Origin: Streptomyces sp. SLBN-31
Lineage (GTDB): Bacteria > Actinomycetota > Actinomycetes > Streptomycetales > Streptomycetaceae
Length of the DNA: 64,000 nucleotides
Direction of reading: 5' to 3'
Assembly: GCF_006715395.1 (NCBI RefSeq)
Contig: NZ_VFNC01000001.1
Span: forward strand, 4,183,244-4,247,243
Position numbers and translations under genes: made by a program. This document shows positions 25,085 to 34,259 of this stretch, piece after piece. The first letter of the stretch is position 1. Every line of letters begins with the position of its first letter. Below the pieces are notes generated by a model. The model worked only from the letters and a program-made list of their open reading frames with translations. It searched no databases and was not told the DNA's origin.

Positions 25085-27226
25085 TCAGTCGTTGCTCGGG
25101 GTGGTGCTGCGGTGTTCGCGCAGTGCTTGGAAGATGCGTGCGCGGTGTTCGTCCTGCGGGCTGTCGGGGTCTGCTGCAGGGGCGTCGAGGAGTGAGCCGA
25201 GGCGGCTGTACAGCGCGTCAAGGCCGATGAGTGCGTCGAGGCTTTGCAGGGTGGCGTCGTCGATGACCGGGAGCGGGGCCCGGTCGGGCGGTAGGAGCGT
25301 GGCGAGGAGGCCCAGCGGGTTCCATCCCTGGTCGAAGCGTTGGTTGATCCAAGTCCGGCAGACTTCGGACTTGGTGTGGCGCCACGCCCAGATGAGGGTG
25401 ATCTCTTGCTCGGTGAGTGCGTGTACGGGTCGGCTTGCGGTCGGGGCGAGGTGGCGTGCGATCTCGTGGCTGATCAGTGAGCGGGCCTCACCAATCCAGT
25501 GGGGAACGGCCGCTGCTGCCTGTGTGTGGTCCGGGGTGTCGGAGTCGTTGTGGCTGGTGACGCGTTGGAGGGTGCGAGCAGCCAGGATGGCTCCGTCTGG
25601 CGTTTCGGCCATGGCTTTGAGGATTGAGGGCCGGTCGGTCTGCAAGGTCGGTCAGGAGGTCTTTCGCGAGGATGTCCATGGCTCGGTCCGCAGTGAACAG
25701 GCGCAGGGGCCCTTCAGGAGCGGCTGTGAGGCGGCCGTAGTACGGGGCTGCGGCTTTGAGGAGTGCGGCCGCAGGCAGGGGAGCGCCGCTTGCGCGTTTG
25801 TAACCGATGCGGCGGGTGATGCGCTGGGTGTCGTCGCGCAGACGCAGGAGGAATTCGTCTGCCTCGACACCCCAGGTACCGTTGGCGAGTTGCTCCAGGG
25901 CGAGGTCGAAGGCGTGCTCAGGGAGGTCGTCGTCGGGGACGCCGAAGACCATGTAGCGGTCGAAGTAGTCGATGCTGCCGATGCCGCGCCGGTGCGCGAT
26001 GGCCTGGAAGTTGCTGCCGTGGCCGAGAGCCTGCCGGACTGGTGCGAAGAGCATGCCCATGAGGCCGATCACGCCGTCCAGGTGTTGTTCGGCGATGCCG
26101 GCGCTCTGCAGCCTGGTGCGCCAGCGGTCGATGCCCTGTTCGGGCCGTTCGTCGCGGTGCGAAAACAGGTCCGTGCTGGTGCCGGTGAGTTCGGCTCGGT
26201 GCTGCCATAGCAACTTGTAGGCGCGGGGCTCGCTGGTGCGTAGGAAGGTGACGAGAAGGAAGTCGACGATGTCGACGTTGCCGGTGAGTTGGCCGAGGGT
26301 GGCGTCCACCTGGCCGAAGAACCGTTTGATGGCGCGCGGGGTGCGCAGCCGGGCCTGCAGGTGCCGGTAGTAGGCCTCGGAGAGCCTTTGCTGCTCATCG
26401 GGAGTCAGGGTCAGGCTGTGCGCGGTGAGGACTGCGGCGAGGGAGCGGTCGACCAGGGTGTCGGCGTCGCGCTCGCGGAAGGCGGGAAGGTCTAGGCGGA
26501 CCTGGATGATCTTTTCCAGGAAGTCGCGTGCGCGGGGTTCGCTGTTGCCGACCAACTCACTGCGTTGCAGGACGTCCAGCAGGGTCCGTTCGTCGAAGCT
26601 GATCAGGTAGTACACGTTGGGCAGATGCCCGACCAGGCGCACTAGCTTGAAGACGACGAGGAGTTCTTCGGGGGTGAGGCGGTCCAGGTCGTCCATGACG
26701 ACGAGCACGGGGTGGCCCGCTTTGCGCAGGGCTTCTTCGGCTTTGTGTTTGGCTGCGGATGCGCTCGTGTCGCCGCTGATGCGGTTGCTGACCTCTTGGA
26801 TCAGCCCCTCGGAGTCCAGGCCGAAGAGAGCGGTGACCTTTCCCAGTGGGCTGATGGCCTTGCCGAATCCGCCGATCTTCTCTCGGCCTCGGACCACCGT
26901 CCGTCCTTCGGGAGGGCTTCGCGGATCTCGCTGAACAGCGCGAGCGTGAGCGACTCCAGGTCGGAGTACAGCCATGGGTTGAGTTCCGCGACCCACCAGC
27001 CGTCACCGTTGGCGGTCTCCCGTAGACGGCGTGCCACCTTGCCCAGGACGCTGGATTTGCCCGAGCCCCAGGGGCCGATCAGCGCGAGGACTCCGGTTTC
27101 GGTCTGGGCTCGTACCCGGTCCAGCAGGCTGAGCACATGCTGGGCGTACTGCCCGTGTCCGAGTAGGTCAGGCCCTTCGTCGTGGTCGAGGAAGGGCTCG
27201 TCGTTGAAGAAGTGCGCGTCGGCCAT
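25085..27226 (-). pseudogene. KAP-family P-loop NTPase with two frameshifts
   Basis: KAP NTPases are AAA-like STAND-type ATPases that act in phage defence and other conflict systems. The N-terminal frame (ATG 27226) reads FFNDEPFLDHDEGPDLLGH and the Walker A GPWGSGKSSVLGKV. Near 26885 the reading jumps frame; the second frame has KHKAEEALRKAGHPVLVVMD with Walker B DDLDRLTPEELLVV, then SFDERTLLDVLQRS and DFLEKIIQVRLDLPAF, the hallmark KAP segments. Near 25636 it jumps again (DLADRP then SILKAMAETPDGA), ending at 25085. At the second site the minus strand reads GACCGACCGG, which looks like a 4-bp ACCG duplication. The total length of about 710 codons is normal for a KAP ATPase. Confidence 0.8.
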
Positions 27227-27275
27227 TTGTTCATTGTCGGGACGGGGAGGGGGCCGGGTGCGGGTGTTGGTGTGT

Positions 27276-27500
27276 TCAGTCTGCGATGAGCCCGATGTCG
27301 GTGAGGAGCTGTTGCTGGTCGGGGTGGAGTTCGTTGTAGGTGGCGTGCTGGTGGCGTAGCCAGTCGGTGTCGGCGGGGTTGAGTTCGGTGAGGCTGTGGG
27401 CGCTGCGGATGCGGTGGTACACGCGCTGCCAGCGCAGGTTCCATGGCGGGTTCCACCAGGGGTCGATTGCGGTGAGGGCTTGGGCACGATTGGCGGGTGT
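27276..27500 (-). pseudogene. Helicase-associated (HA) domain fragment
   Basis: Minus-strand reading AQALTAIDPWWNPPWNLRWQ, RVYHRIRSAHSLTELNPADT, then YNELHPDQQQLLTDIGLIAD and a stop at 27276. These are the tryptophan-rich repeats at the C-terminus of large actinobacterial DEAD-type helicases. Nothing of the helicase core is present upstream, so this is a 3' fragment ending just before the KAP gene. Confidence 0.7.
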
Positions 27501-27540
27501 GATTGAGAGGTTCGTAGTTGGTGTGGTGGGTGGGGTGTGA

Positions 27541-27845
27541 GCTGTGGTGTTGGTGATTTTTTGAGAAGGGGAAAGAGCGCCTCTGGGGTCCCTCCGGCGG
27601 TGGTGACGAGGCTTCTGATCTGCGTTTGTTGGGGGTCTGTTGATAAGGGGGGTGTGGTGTTGGGGATAGTTTCTAGAACCTAATCTCGATCTTTCATGAC
27701 GGTCTGCCGACGGAGTCGGCAGACTGTTTTGCGTTCCGTGGCTGCTGGCGGGCAGGCCAGTAGCCCGGCTGACGTGTCGGGTGGGCGCCGGGTTCCACTG
27801 CTCCGGTGACGATGGGGCTGCTCGCAGGGACGGGAAAGTTACTGG
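27541..27845. other. G/T-rich spacer with a hairpin
   Basis: No gene seen; the plus strand is G/T-rich as at 24835-24990. It carries the hairpin at 27702-27724 and the 3' flank of the IS1380-type fragment. Confidence 0.4.
27702..27724. terminator. Hairpin, probable terminator
   Basis: GTCTGCCGAC and GTCGGCAGAC form a perfect 10-bp stem with a 3-base loop, followed on the plus strand by TGTTTTG. It lies downstream of the IS1380-type transposase fragment and could also be part of that element's end. Confidence 0.55.
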
Positions 27846-29056
27846 TCAGACTGGGTTGGGCAGTTGGTGGAGCCGTTCGAGGGCGCTGGTGACGACTTGG
27901 GTCCAGGGCCAGTGGCGGGCGAGACGGAGGATCTGGCGGCGGCCGGTGGTGACGAGCTGGCCGGCCGGGCTGAACAGGCGGAGCCGCAGGCGGCGGGGCT
28001 CCCAGAGCCGGGCCTTGCCGTTCAGCGCAAGCATCGGCATCCAGGCCGGCAGGTCGAGTGCGATCTGGACGATCTCCAGCCAGACCATGTTTTGCGCGGT
28101 GTCGTGCAGGGGGAGGTTGCGCAGGCCGGTCGCGCGGGCAGCCCGGATGCGGTCCTCGGCGCGTGCCCGCAGGCGGTGGCGGAGTTCGAGTTCGGCGATG
28201 GGCCGGCCGGTGGTGTTGGTGGCGAAGCACGTGATCCGCATGCCGTCGGCGTCCGTGATCCTCAACTGGGCACCGGGGTGCGGTCGTTCCTTGCGAACGA
28301 TCAGCCGCATGCCTTTCTGCCAGCCCTCGAGCATGCCGCCGGTGATTTCGGCGACCCAGGCCCCGTCCCGGATCTCTCCGTCGGGCTCGACGGCCGGCGT
28401 CCATGCCGCGGGCGGCACCTTGAGTACGGCCTGGTGGATTGCGTCGGTGATGGTCATACCGACCGAATACGACAGCCACCTTCCGCGTTTCGCGAGCCAG
28501 GCCACGAACTCATGGGTGCCGCCCGCGGAGTCAGTGCGGATCAGCGTCCGGCGCCCGCGCCGATAGGACTTGGGCAGCTGGGCCAAGGCCAGTTGGGTGG
28601 TGGTGATGTGATCGGCGGCGGTGTTGCTGCCCGCGTTCCCGGGCCTGAGTAGAGCGGCCACCGGCTCGCCGGACCCGCCTGTCCCGTGGTCGACGAAGGC
28701 CATCAGCGGGTGGTGGCCGAAGGTCTTCTTCCAGGTCGCAGCCGTGTCTTCCTTGTCGGAGTGCGCGATGACCAGGACGCCGTCCAGGTCCACGGTCACC
28801 GAGCCGGTTGCATCCGGCGCCGTCTGCCCGGCCAGCTTCCATACGTGCTGGCGCACTTGGGACCGGGCGCTGCGGATCGCGTTCAAGGCGCGCTGGCCGC
28901 CCGCTGCGAGCGTGTCGATCAGCCGGGAGACTGTCGGGTCCGAGGCCACCGGCCCGAACACGGCAGGCTCGGCCCGCAGCATGCCGACGTCGGCCAGGCA
29001 GTCGCCGCCGAGGGCGACCGCCAGCGCCGCCTCGTCATCAGCCGTGAGCTCGCCCG
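27846..29056 (-). pseudogene. IS1380-family transposase lacking its N-terminus
   Basis: About 400 codons of a transposase normally 450-480 long. Recognisable parts are LALGGDCLADVG-type opening (AVALGGDCLADVGMLRAEPA), SVTVDLDGVLVIAHSDKEDT with the first catalytic Asp, TLIRTDSAGGTHEFVAWLAK with the second, and the long C-terminal helices RLVTTGRR-type end (GQLVTTGRRQILRLARHWPW). The reading stays open upstream of 28982 but the family N-terminus is missing; the sequence there is the 5' truncated MFS fragment on the other strand. So a deletion or insertion joined the two near 29060. Confidence 0.85.
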
Positions 29057-29072
29057 CTGACCAGGGGACCGG

Positions 29073-29468
29073 TTCAACCCCCGGTGGGTCCTGATGGCCG
29101 CGATGGGCGCGAACATGGTTCTGGGATGGATGCTGTTCAACCTGGACACAGCGCCCGCCGGGCAGGCGTTGCTCTCCATCGGCTACGGCACCCTGGCAAG
29201 CGGCGTGCTCCTGGTCAACCTGTACGCCCTTGTCCAGCGTAGCGTCCCGCCAGGGGCGGTGGGCCGCGCGAGCGGGGTCTTCCTCGCCGCGACCTACCTC
29301 CCGGCCGCAGCATCCGGCTATGCCTTCGCCGCACTGCAGGGCGCCTACGGCTGGGGCATGGCGGCCACTATCCAGATGAGCTGCCTGCCTGTCATCGGCA
29401 TCGGCGCACTCCTCGCGCTTGACCTGCGGAAGCTGGGCAAGCCGGCAGCAGTGCCAGCTGGCGCGTAG
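29073..29468 (+). pseudogene. MFS transporter C-terminal fragment
   Basis: About 130 codons giving four hydrophobic segments (MVLGWMLFNLDTAPAGQALL, GTLASGVLLVNLYALVQRSV, TYLPAAASGYAFAALQGAYG, LPVIGIGALLALDLRKLGKP). This is the last third of a major-facilitator protein. The upstream part is absent and replaced by the IS1380-type fragment. There is no start signal, so it is not expressed as a transporter. Confidence 0.75.
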
Positions 29469-29673
29469 CCCGACACGCGGGGCCGAGCCGGGTGACCGGC
29501 CGGCCCCGTCATGTCGAAGGCCGCCACTCGCCGGGCCCTTCCTGGACCAGCCGACAACACCTCGACGGAGCGCTGAAGTACCCGTGCCAACCGACCACGC
29601 CTGTCAGTTCGCGTCCGAAATCGCCGTGAAAAACCTGAACAACCTTCGCACCTACCTGCGATGGGATCCGGTG
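29469..29673. other. Spacer between fragments
   Basis: No gene seen; contains the sequence after the MFS fragment stop. Confidence 0.3.
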
Positions 29674-29814
29674 ATGTATCGGAAGAGGAGGCAGGCGGCC
29701 TGGCTGTCCGGCTACCGCCGACTCAGCCACCGCTACGAACGCCAATCCAACTCCTTGGCCTTTCTCGGCCTCGCCGCCGCCCGGTGCTGCTACAAGCACT
29801 TGGTCCGAGGGTGC
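29674..29814 (+). pseudogene. IS5-family transposase C-terminal fragment
   Basis: Reading AAWLSGYRRLSHRYERQSNS followed by LAFLGLAAARCCYKHL is the end of an IS5-type transposase (WLxxYRRLxxRYER, LAFLGLAAALCCYKxL). Only about 45 codons survive and the catalytic residues are gone. Confidence 0.75.
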
Positions 29815-29964
29815 TGTCAATCTGGATCTCATCACCGATGACACCCAGCGAGCCAGCACTGCCTTGGCCGTGTCCGGCGTGTGACGCGGCTATGACGCTG
29901 GTGTCGTGAACACCGAGTCCCGCGGCGGCCGTCGAGAGTTCAGGCCGCCGCGGAGCCTCTTCCC

Positions 29965-30290
29965 TCACCCGTCGGCCGGCGCGTCCCGTCGGCCCGTCCT
30001 AAGGATCAGAGCCGTCGTAACGCATGCCACGACGGTAAGCGCGCTCGCAGTGAGGAACGCCGCGCGGACGCCCGGTACGAACGCGCCGGGCACAGCTCCG
30101 GCGGCAGACACCGACACGATCGCGGCAAGTCCGATCGCTCCGCCGAGTTGATGGGTGGTTTGCAGCAGTCCGGAAGCCGATCCCGCGTGCTCGGGCACGA
30201 CGTCACCCACGACAAGTGAGGCGGTGGGCATGAACGTCAGCCCCGCAAAGACTCCGTTGACGAGCATTGGGCCGAGTACGGCGGCGGTGT
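29965..30290 (-). pseudogene. Duplicated MFS (DHA2-type) C-terminal fragment
   Basis: Reads VLGPMLVNGVFAGLTFMPTA, SLVVGDVVPEHAGSASGLLQ, TTHQLGGAIGLAAIVSVSAA and ends RRDAPADG. It aligns closely with the C-terminus of the adjacent full-length transporter (LINGVSAGLTFMPTASLVMG), which ends just upstream. It is a tandem partial duplicate of that gene with an independent, diverged sequence, so it more likely came from a paralogue by recombination than by recent copying. Confidence 0.8.
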
Positions 30291-31754
30291 AGGAGTCGCC
30301 AGCACCGATCCGTTGGCGTGGGCCGGTCGGCGGGAGTGCAGGATGAGGGCTGCCAGGGTGGAGGCCAGGAGCGTGAATGCGGCGGTGGTCAGGAAGGCGG
30401 CGCGGGCGCCGGGGACGAACTGGCCGGGGACGGCCCCGGCGGCGTAGACCGAGACGACGACGGCGAGGCCGATGGTTCCGCCCAGCTGCTGGACTGTCTG
30501 GAGCAGGCCGGAGGCCGATCCGGCGTGCTGCGGCTCGACCCCGCCCATCACCAGGGAGGCGGTCGGCATGAAGGTCAGTCCGGCCGAGACGCCGTTGATC
30601 AGCAGGGGGCCGAGGACTGCGGTGGCGTAGCTGCTGGTCGTGTCGATGTTGCTGAGCCAGACGTAGCTGGCGGTCAGGCCGAGGGTGCCGGTGATCAGCA
30701 GCGGCCTCTGTCCGAAGCGGGCCACCAGCTTTGGAGCGGTGCGTGCCATGGCGAAGATGCCCAGCGTCATCGGCAGGAACGCGGCTCCGGCAGCGATGGG
30801 GCCGAAGTGCAGCACCCGCTGGACGTACTGCACGACCAGGAAGAACGTTGCGATCTGGGAGCCGAAGACCAGGGTCGTCACGGCGAGAGCGCCCAGGCGG
30901 CGTCGGTCGCGCAGCAGGGCGGGCACCAGCATCGGGTGGGCGACCCGGCGTTCGGTCATGGCCAGGGCGGCCAGGAGCACGACGCCGACTGTGAGAGAGC
31001 CGATGGTCTGCGGAGAGGACCAGCCGTGCTCGGGTGCGCCGATCAGTGCCCAGACGATTGCCACGGCCGCGCCGGTGGCGCTAAGTGCGCCGATGAGGTC
31101 GAAGCGGCCGGGGTTGCGCGGGGTTTCGGCAACGAACCGCGGGGCGAGGGCGAGCACGGCGATGCCGATGGGAACATTGATGAACAAGGTCCAGCGCCAG
31201 GAGCCGACTTCGGTGACCACACCGCCCAGGAGGAGGCCGAGGGTGCTGCCGCCGATACCGACGGCGGCGAACAGGGCCAGGGCCCGGTTGCGTGCCGCGT
31301 CGTCGCGGGCGCTGGTGGTGAGCAGGGTGAGGACGCTGGGTGCGGCCAGTGCCGCGCCGATGCCCTGCGCCGCGCGGGCGGCGATCAGCAGGCCGGCGCT
31401 CTGGGCGAAGCCGCCCAGCAGTGAGGACGCGGTAAAGACAGCCAGGCCGATGAGGAAGACACGCAGCTGGCCGTAGGTGTCTCCGAGCCGGCCGCCCATC
31501 AGCATCAGGCCGCCGAAGGCGAGAGTGTAGGCGTTGACCACCCAGGACAACGAGGATGGGCCGAGGTCGAGGCCGGTGCCGATGCTGGGCAGGGCCACGT
31601 TGACGATGGTGCCGTCGAGGGTGAGCATCAGCTGCCCGACAAGCACGATCATGATGCCGAACGCCGCGCGGTGGCTGTTGGACTGTGGCGTCGCAGGAGA
31701 TTCGGCGGACGAAGTCAACGGGGTGGCGCCAGGGATGCGAGGAGTTGTGGACAT
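30237..31754 (-). CDS. MFS drug-type exporter (DHA2/EmrB-QacA, 14 segments)
   Basis: Proton-driven efflux protein of 505 residues. ATG 31754 gives STTPRIPGATPLTSS and then the first segment AAFGIMIVLVGQLMLTLDGT with the family motif LDGTIVNVALPSIG. Motif A-like GGRLGDTYGQLRVFLIGLAV and RAAQGIGAALAAPSVLTLLT (motif C-like) are present. The last 15-20 residues (after RRPAHANGS) run through the junction with the duplicated fragment and are probably not native. It lies 218 bp downstream of the SDR gene on the same strand, so probably co-regulated by the divergent TetR gene. Confidence 0.9.
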   Translation of the reverse strand: MSTTPRIPGATPLTSSAESPATPQSNSHRAAFGIMIVLVGQLMLTLDGTIVNVALPSIGTGLDLGPSSLSWVVNAYTLAFGGLMLMGGRLGDTYGQLRVFLIGLAVFTASSLLGGFAQSAGLLIAARAAQGIGAALAAPSVLTLLTTSARDDAARNRALALFAAVGIGGSTLGLLLGGVVTEVGSWRWTLFINVPIGIAVLALAPRFVAETPRNPGRFDLIGALSATGAAVAIVWALIGAPEHGWSSPQTIGSLTVGVVLLAALAMTERRVAHPMLVPALLRDRRRLGALAVTTLVFGSQIATFFLVVQYVQRVLHFGPIAAGAAFLPMTLGIFAMARTAPKLVARFGQRPLLITGTLGLTASYVWLSNIDTTSSYATAVLGPLLINGVSAGLTFMPTASLVMGGVEPQHAGSASGLLQTVQQLGGTIGLAVVVSVYAAGAVPGQFVPGARAAFLTTAAFTLLASTLAALILHSRRPAHANGSVLATPTPPPYSAQCSSTESLRG

Positions 31755-31972
31755 GACGGGGATCCTGTTCTGGCCTTCAGGGGCCGACAGAGTGTGAGCG
31801 GTGTGCGGGGCGGCGGTCGGGCCTGGCCCCCGAAGGGAGGGCGGTGCTCGCGGGTGTTTGCGTGCTGACGGGAACGGCCCGGTCGAAGCCGGGCCCGGGA
31901 AAGGGATGTCGGCGGGGATGATGCGCGCCCAGCGGGCCTGGTCGCCGGGCGCGCGCGTCACGGCCTGGCTGC

Positions 31973-32734
31973 TCAGACCTGCGCCATGCCACCGTCGGCG
32001 AAGAGCTCGACACCGGTGATGAAGCTGGAGGCGTCGCTGGAGAGGAACGCCGCGGCCTTGCCCATCTCGCGGGGGTCGGCGATCCGCCCGGTCGGGTTAC
32101 CCTCGCCCATCTTCTGGACCATGGCGGCAACGGCGTCGGCGCCCTGCGCCATGGCGGCGGCCCGCCGCAGGGACTCCGTGTCCACGGCGCCGGGGCTGAG
32201 GACGTTCATGCGGATGCCGGAGCCCTTGATGTCCTGGATCCAGGACCGGATGAAGGCGCGCACCGCGGCCTTGGAACCGCCGTACAGGCCCATGGCGGCC
32301 GGGGGCTGGATGGAGGCGGTCGAGCCGATGATGACGACCGTGCCGCCGGGCGGCAGCAGCGGGATCGCCGGCTGGACGGTGAACAGGACGCCCTTGGCGT
32401 TGACGTTGAAGGTCCGCTCGAACTGCTCCTCGGTGATCGCGCCGAGCGGGGCGTGGGCGCCGATGCCGGCGTTGGCCACGACCGCGTCGAGGCGTCCGTG
32501 GCGCGCGATGACCTCCTGGTACATCGCCTCCATGTCGGCGAGCTTGGTGACGTCGGCGACGATGCCCGAACAGTTCGGCCCGATTACGGCGACCGTCTCG
32601 TCCAGCTGCTTCTGCTGCAGGTCGGTGATGACCACGCGGGCGCCCTGGTCCAAGAATTCCTGGGCGATCCCCAGGCCGACGCCGGACGCGCCGCCGGTGA
32701 CCACGCCGACCTTGCCTTCGAGCGGGAGGCTCAT
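31973..32734 (-). CDS. Short-chain dehydrogenase/reductase
   Basis: NAD(P)-dependent oxidoreductase of 253 residues. ATG 32734 follows AGAGGAG. The cofactor motif is VVTGGASGVGLGIAQ, followed by DLQQKQLD, NAG in VVANAGIGAHAP, the catalytic Ser in IIGSTASIQ, and Tyr-x3-Lys in LYGGSKAAVRAFI. The C-terminus FITGVELFADGGMAQV is typical of classical SDRs. It faces the TetR gene at 32897 across three palindromic half-sites and is followed by the MFS exporter. The substrate is probably what the regulator senses, but is unknown. Confidence 0.93.
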   Translation of the reverse strand: MSLPLEGKVGVVTGGASGVGLGIAQEFLDQGARVVITDLQQKQLDETVAVIGPNCSGIVADVTKLADMEAMYQEVIARHGRLDAVVANAGIGAHAPLGAITEEQFERTFNVNAKGVLFTVQPAIPLLPPGGTVVIIGSTASIQPPAAMGLYGGSKAAVRAFIRSWIQDIKGSGIRMNVLSPGAVDTESLRRAAAMAQGADAVAAMVQKMGEGNPTGRIADPREMGKAAAFLSSDASSFITGVELFADGGMAQV

Positions 32735-32798
32735 TGTTTTCTCCTCTGAGTGATTCGCCCGCACCCTGCGGACGACGGCGGTACGTGCTCTACACTCG

Positions 32799-32875
32799 TA
32801 AGTGGAGGCGCCGCCGGTTCTTCGACCATAAGCGGGGGTGTCTCCACTTAGCAAGAGTGGAGGCGTCTCCACTTA
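32799..32875. promoter_or_regulatory. TetR operator cluster
   Basis: Half-sites TAAGTGGAGGCG (32799-32810) and TGTCTCCACTTA (32839-32850), plus an inverted pair AGTGGAGGCGTCTCCACT (32856-32873), lie between the divergent SDR and TetR genes. The last overlaps the region just before the TetR ribosome-binding site, so autoregulation is likely. Confidence 0.75.
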
Positions 32876-32896
32876 CTTCTGATGAGGAGGGGCCCC

Positions 32897-33475
32897 GTGA
32901 CTACAGACACCGGGCGACCGCTTCGGGCCGACGCGCGGCGCAACCGGGAGAAGATCCTCTCCGCGGCCGTGCGCGTCTTTGCCGAAGAAGGGCTGGAGGC
33001 GCACCTTGAGCGCATCGCCAAGGAAGCGGGCGTGGGCTCGGGCACTCTCTACCGGAACTTCCCGACCCGGGAGGCGCTGATCGAGGCCGCCTACCGCAAT
33101 GAACTGAGCCGACTGTGCGACGCCGCCCCCGAACTCCTGGCGGCCATGCCTCCACGCGAGGCGCTTCGCGCCTGGATGGGGCGCTTCATCGACTACGCCA
33201 CCGCGAAACTGGGGATGGCCGAGGCCCTCCGCGCCGTCGTCGACTCCGGCGTCAACCCCTACGTCCACAGCCGCGAGCTGATCATGACCGCCCTCACCTC
33301 GCTCATGGACGCCGCGAGGGCCGCTGGGGCCATCCGGTCGGACGTCAGCGCAGCCGTCATGTTTGCCGCTCTGACCGGCGTCGCCCTCGCCTCGGGAAAG
33401 CCCGAGGAGCGCGAGCAGGCCGAACGCCTCCTCGACCTCACCCTCGACGGACTCACGTACGGCACGGCGGACTGA
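32897..33475 (+). CDS. TetR-family regulator (of SDR-MFS genes)
   Basis: 192-residue repressor. GTG 32897 follows GAGGAGGGG; the ATG at 32882 is less likely. The helix-turn-helix is IAKEAGVGSGTLYRNFPTRE, after RREKILSAAVRVFAEEG-like helix (RNREKILSAAVRVFAEEGLE). The C-terminal ligand domain is typical in length. It is divergent from the SDR gene, with operator-like repeats between them. Confidence 0.9.
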   Translation: MTTDTGRPLRADARRNREKILSAAVRVFAEEGLEAHLERIAKEAGVGSGTLYRNFPTREALIEAAYRNELSRLCDAAPELLAAMPPREALRAWMGRFIDYATAKLGMAEALRAVVDSGVNPYVHSRELIMTALTSLMDAARAAGAIRSDVSAAVMFAALTGVALASGKPEEREQAERLLDLTLDGLTYGTAD

Positions 33476-33856
33476 TGCCACCCCGGAAGTGCCGACGGGC
33501 TCGCCTCCGTGCGAGCCCGCGGCCGGGCCGGTGCGCGCTGGCCGAAGCTCACCGAGGACGAGGCCGCGCTCGCCCAACGGCCTCGGCGGCGGCGTGTTCG
33601 GGGTGCCCCCGGTCGACGGTCTACGACACCTCGACAAGACCAAGATCGTGCTCAGCCGGCTGAAGAAGACGGCGGTCACGAACCCTGACCGCCGGTCGTT
33701 TGCGGCTGGCGGTCAGAGTTCTCACCGGCAGCAGCCCGATCTGGGGCAGCGACCGGTGGAAACACCCTCAAGATCACGGGAGTTCATGGCAGAGCGGGCT
33801 TCCCGGCGGGAGTCCGGACCGGTCCGGGTGGGGTTGCCGACCGTGAACTTGAGAAC
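33476..33856 (+). pseudogene. Serine recombinase C-terminal remnant and flanking hairpin
   Basis: From 33503 the plus strand reads SVRARGRAGARWPKLTEDEA, the linker after the catalytic domain of resolvase/invertase proteins. After a frame change near 33577 it reads GVFGVPPVDGLRHLDKTK, matching the terminal helix-turn-helix (xVFGVSxxTVYRHLDKTK). The hairpin CTGACCGCC (33685-33693) with GGCGGTCAG (33708-33716) follows. The rest up to 33856 includes the right flank of the IS remnant. No other gene seen. Confidence 0.6.
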
Positions 33857-33966
33857 GATCAGTCCCGGGTGGCCTCGCGGGAGGCGGGCTGTCGGCTCCT
33901 GCGGGAGGACCGACGGGTGATGTGCCTGGTCATCAGCGTGATCGCGGCCCAGGTGATCAGCGATTC
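33857..33966 (-). pseudogene. IS5-type transposase 3' remnant, second copy of the 12.8-kb IS
   Basis: Reading ESLITWAAITLMTRHITRRS and SRRSRQPASREATRD almost matches the C-terminus of the intact transposase at 12806-13660 (ESLITWAAITLMTRRITRRT). The downstream flank also matches (ACTGATCGTTCTCAAGTTCACG). Upstream of ESLI the sequence is unrelated, so only 35 codons remain. Confidence 0.8.
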
Positions 33967-34259
33967 CGAATCCACGTCCAAGAGGACGGGAAAGACGACC
34001 ATCTCCCCGACCACCATGAACCCGGACTTGGCGGCGAAGAAGACGACCGTGCCACCGCGCCCCACGATGGCCCGGCAACAGCATCATCGGGCCGCGCTCC
34101 CGGCCCCACGGCTGCCGACCACAGCGGGGCCGGATCACCCAGGAGGGGAAGGCGCCCGCCGGGATGCGGGCGCTGATCTCGGCAAGGAGACACATGGCCA
34201 CGGAGCGACGGGCTGCGCAGCCCGCTCGTTCGTGTTCGCCTCGATGAAGGCGCCTGTGG
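33967..34259. other. Stretch with no confident gene
   Basis: No supported gene; short fragments only, probably debris on the other side of the IS remnant. Confidence 0.3.

Noticed and set aside
29060..29095. tRNA-like GGTTCAACCCCCGG segment
   Set aside because: No acceptor, D or anticodon arms can be formed around it; it lies at the IS1380/MFS junction.
30267..31424. Long plus frame opposite the MFS gene
   Set aside because: Gly/Asp/Gln-rich shadow of a clear 14-segment transporter.
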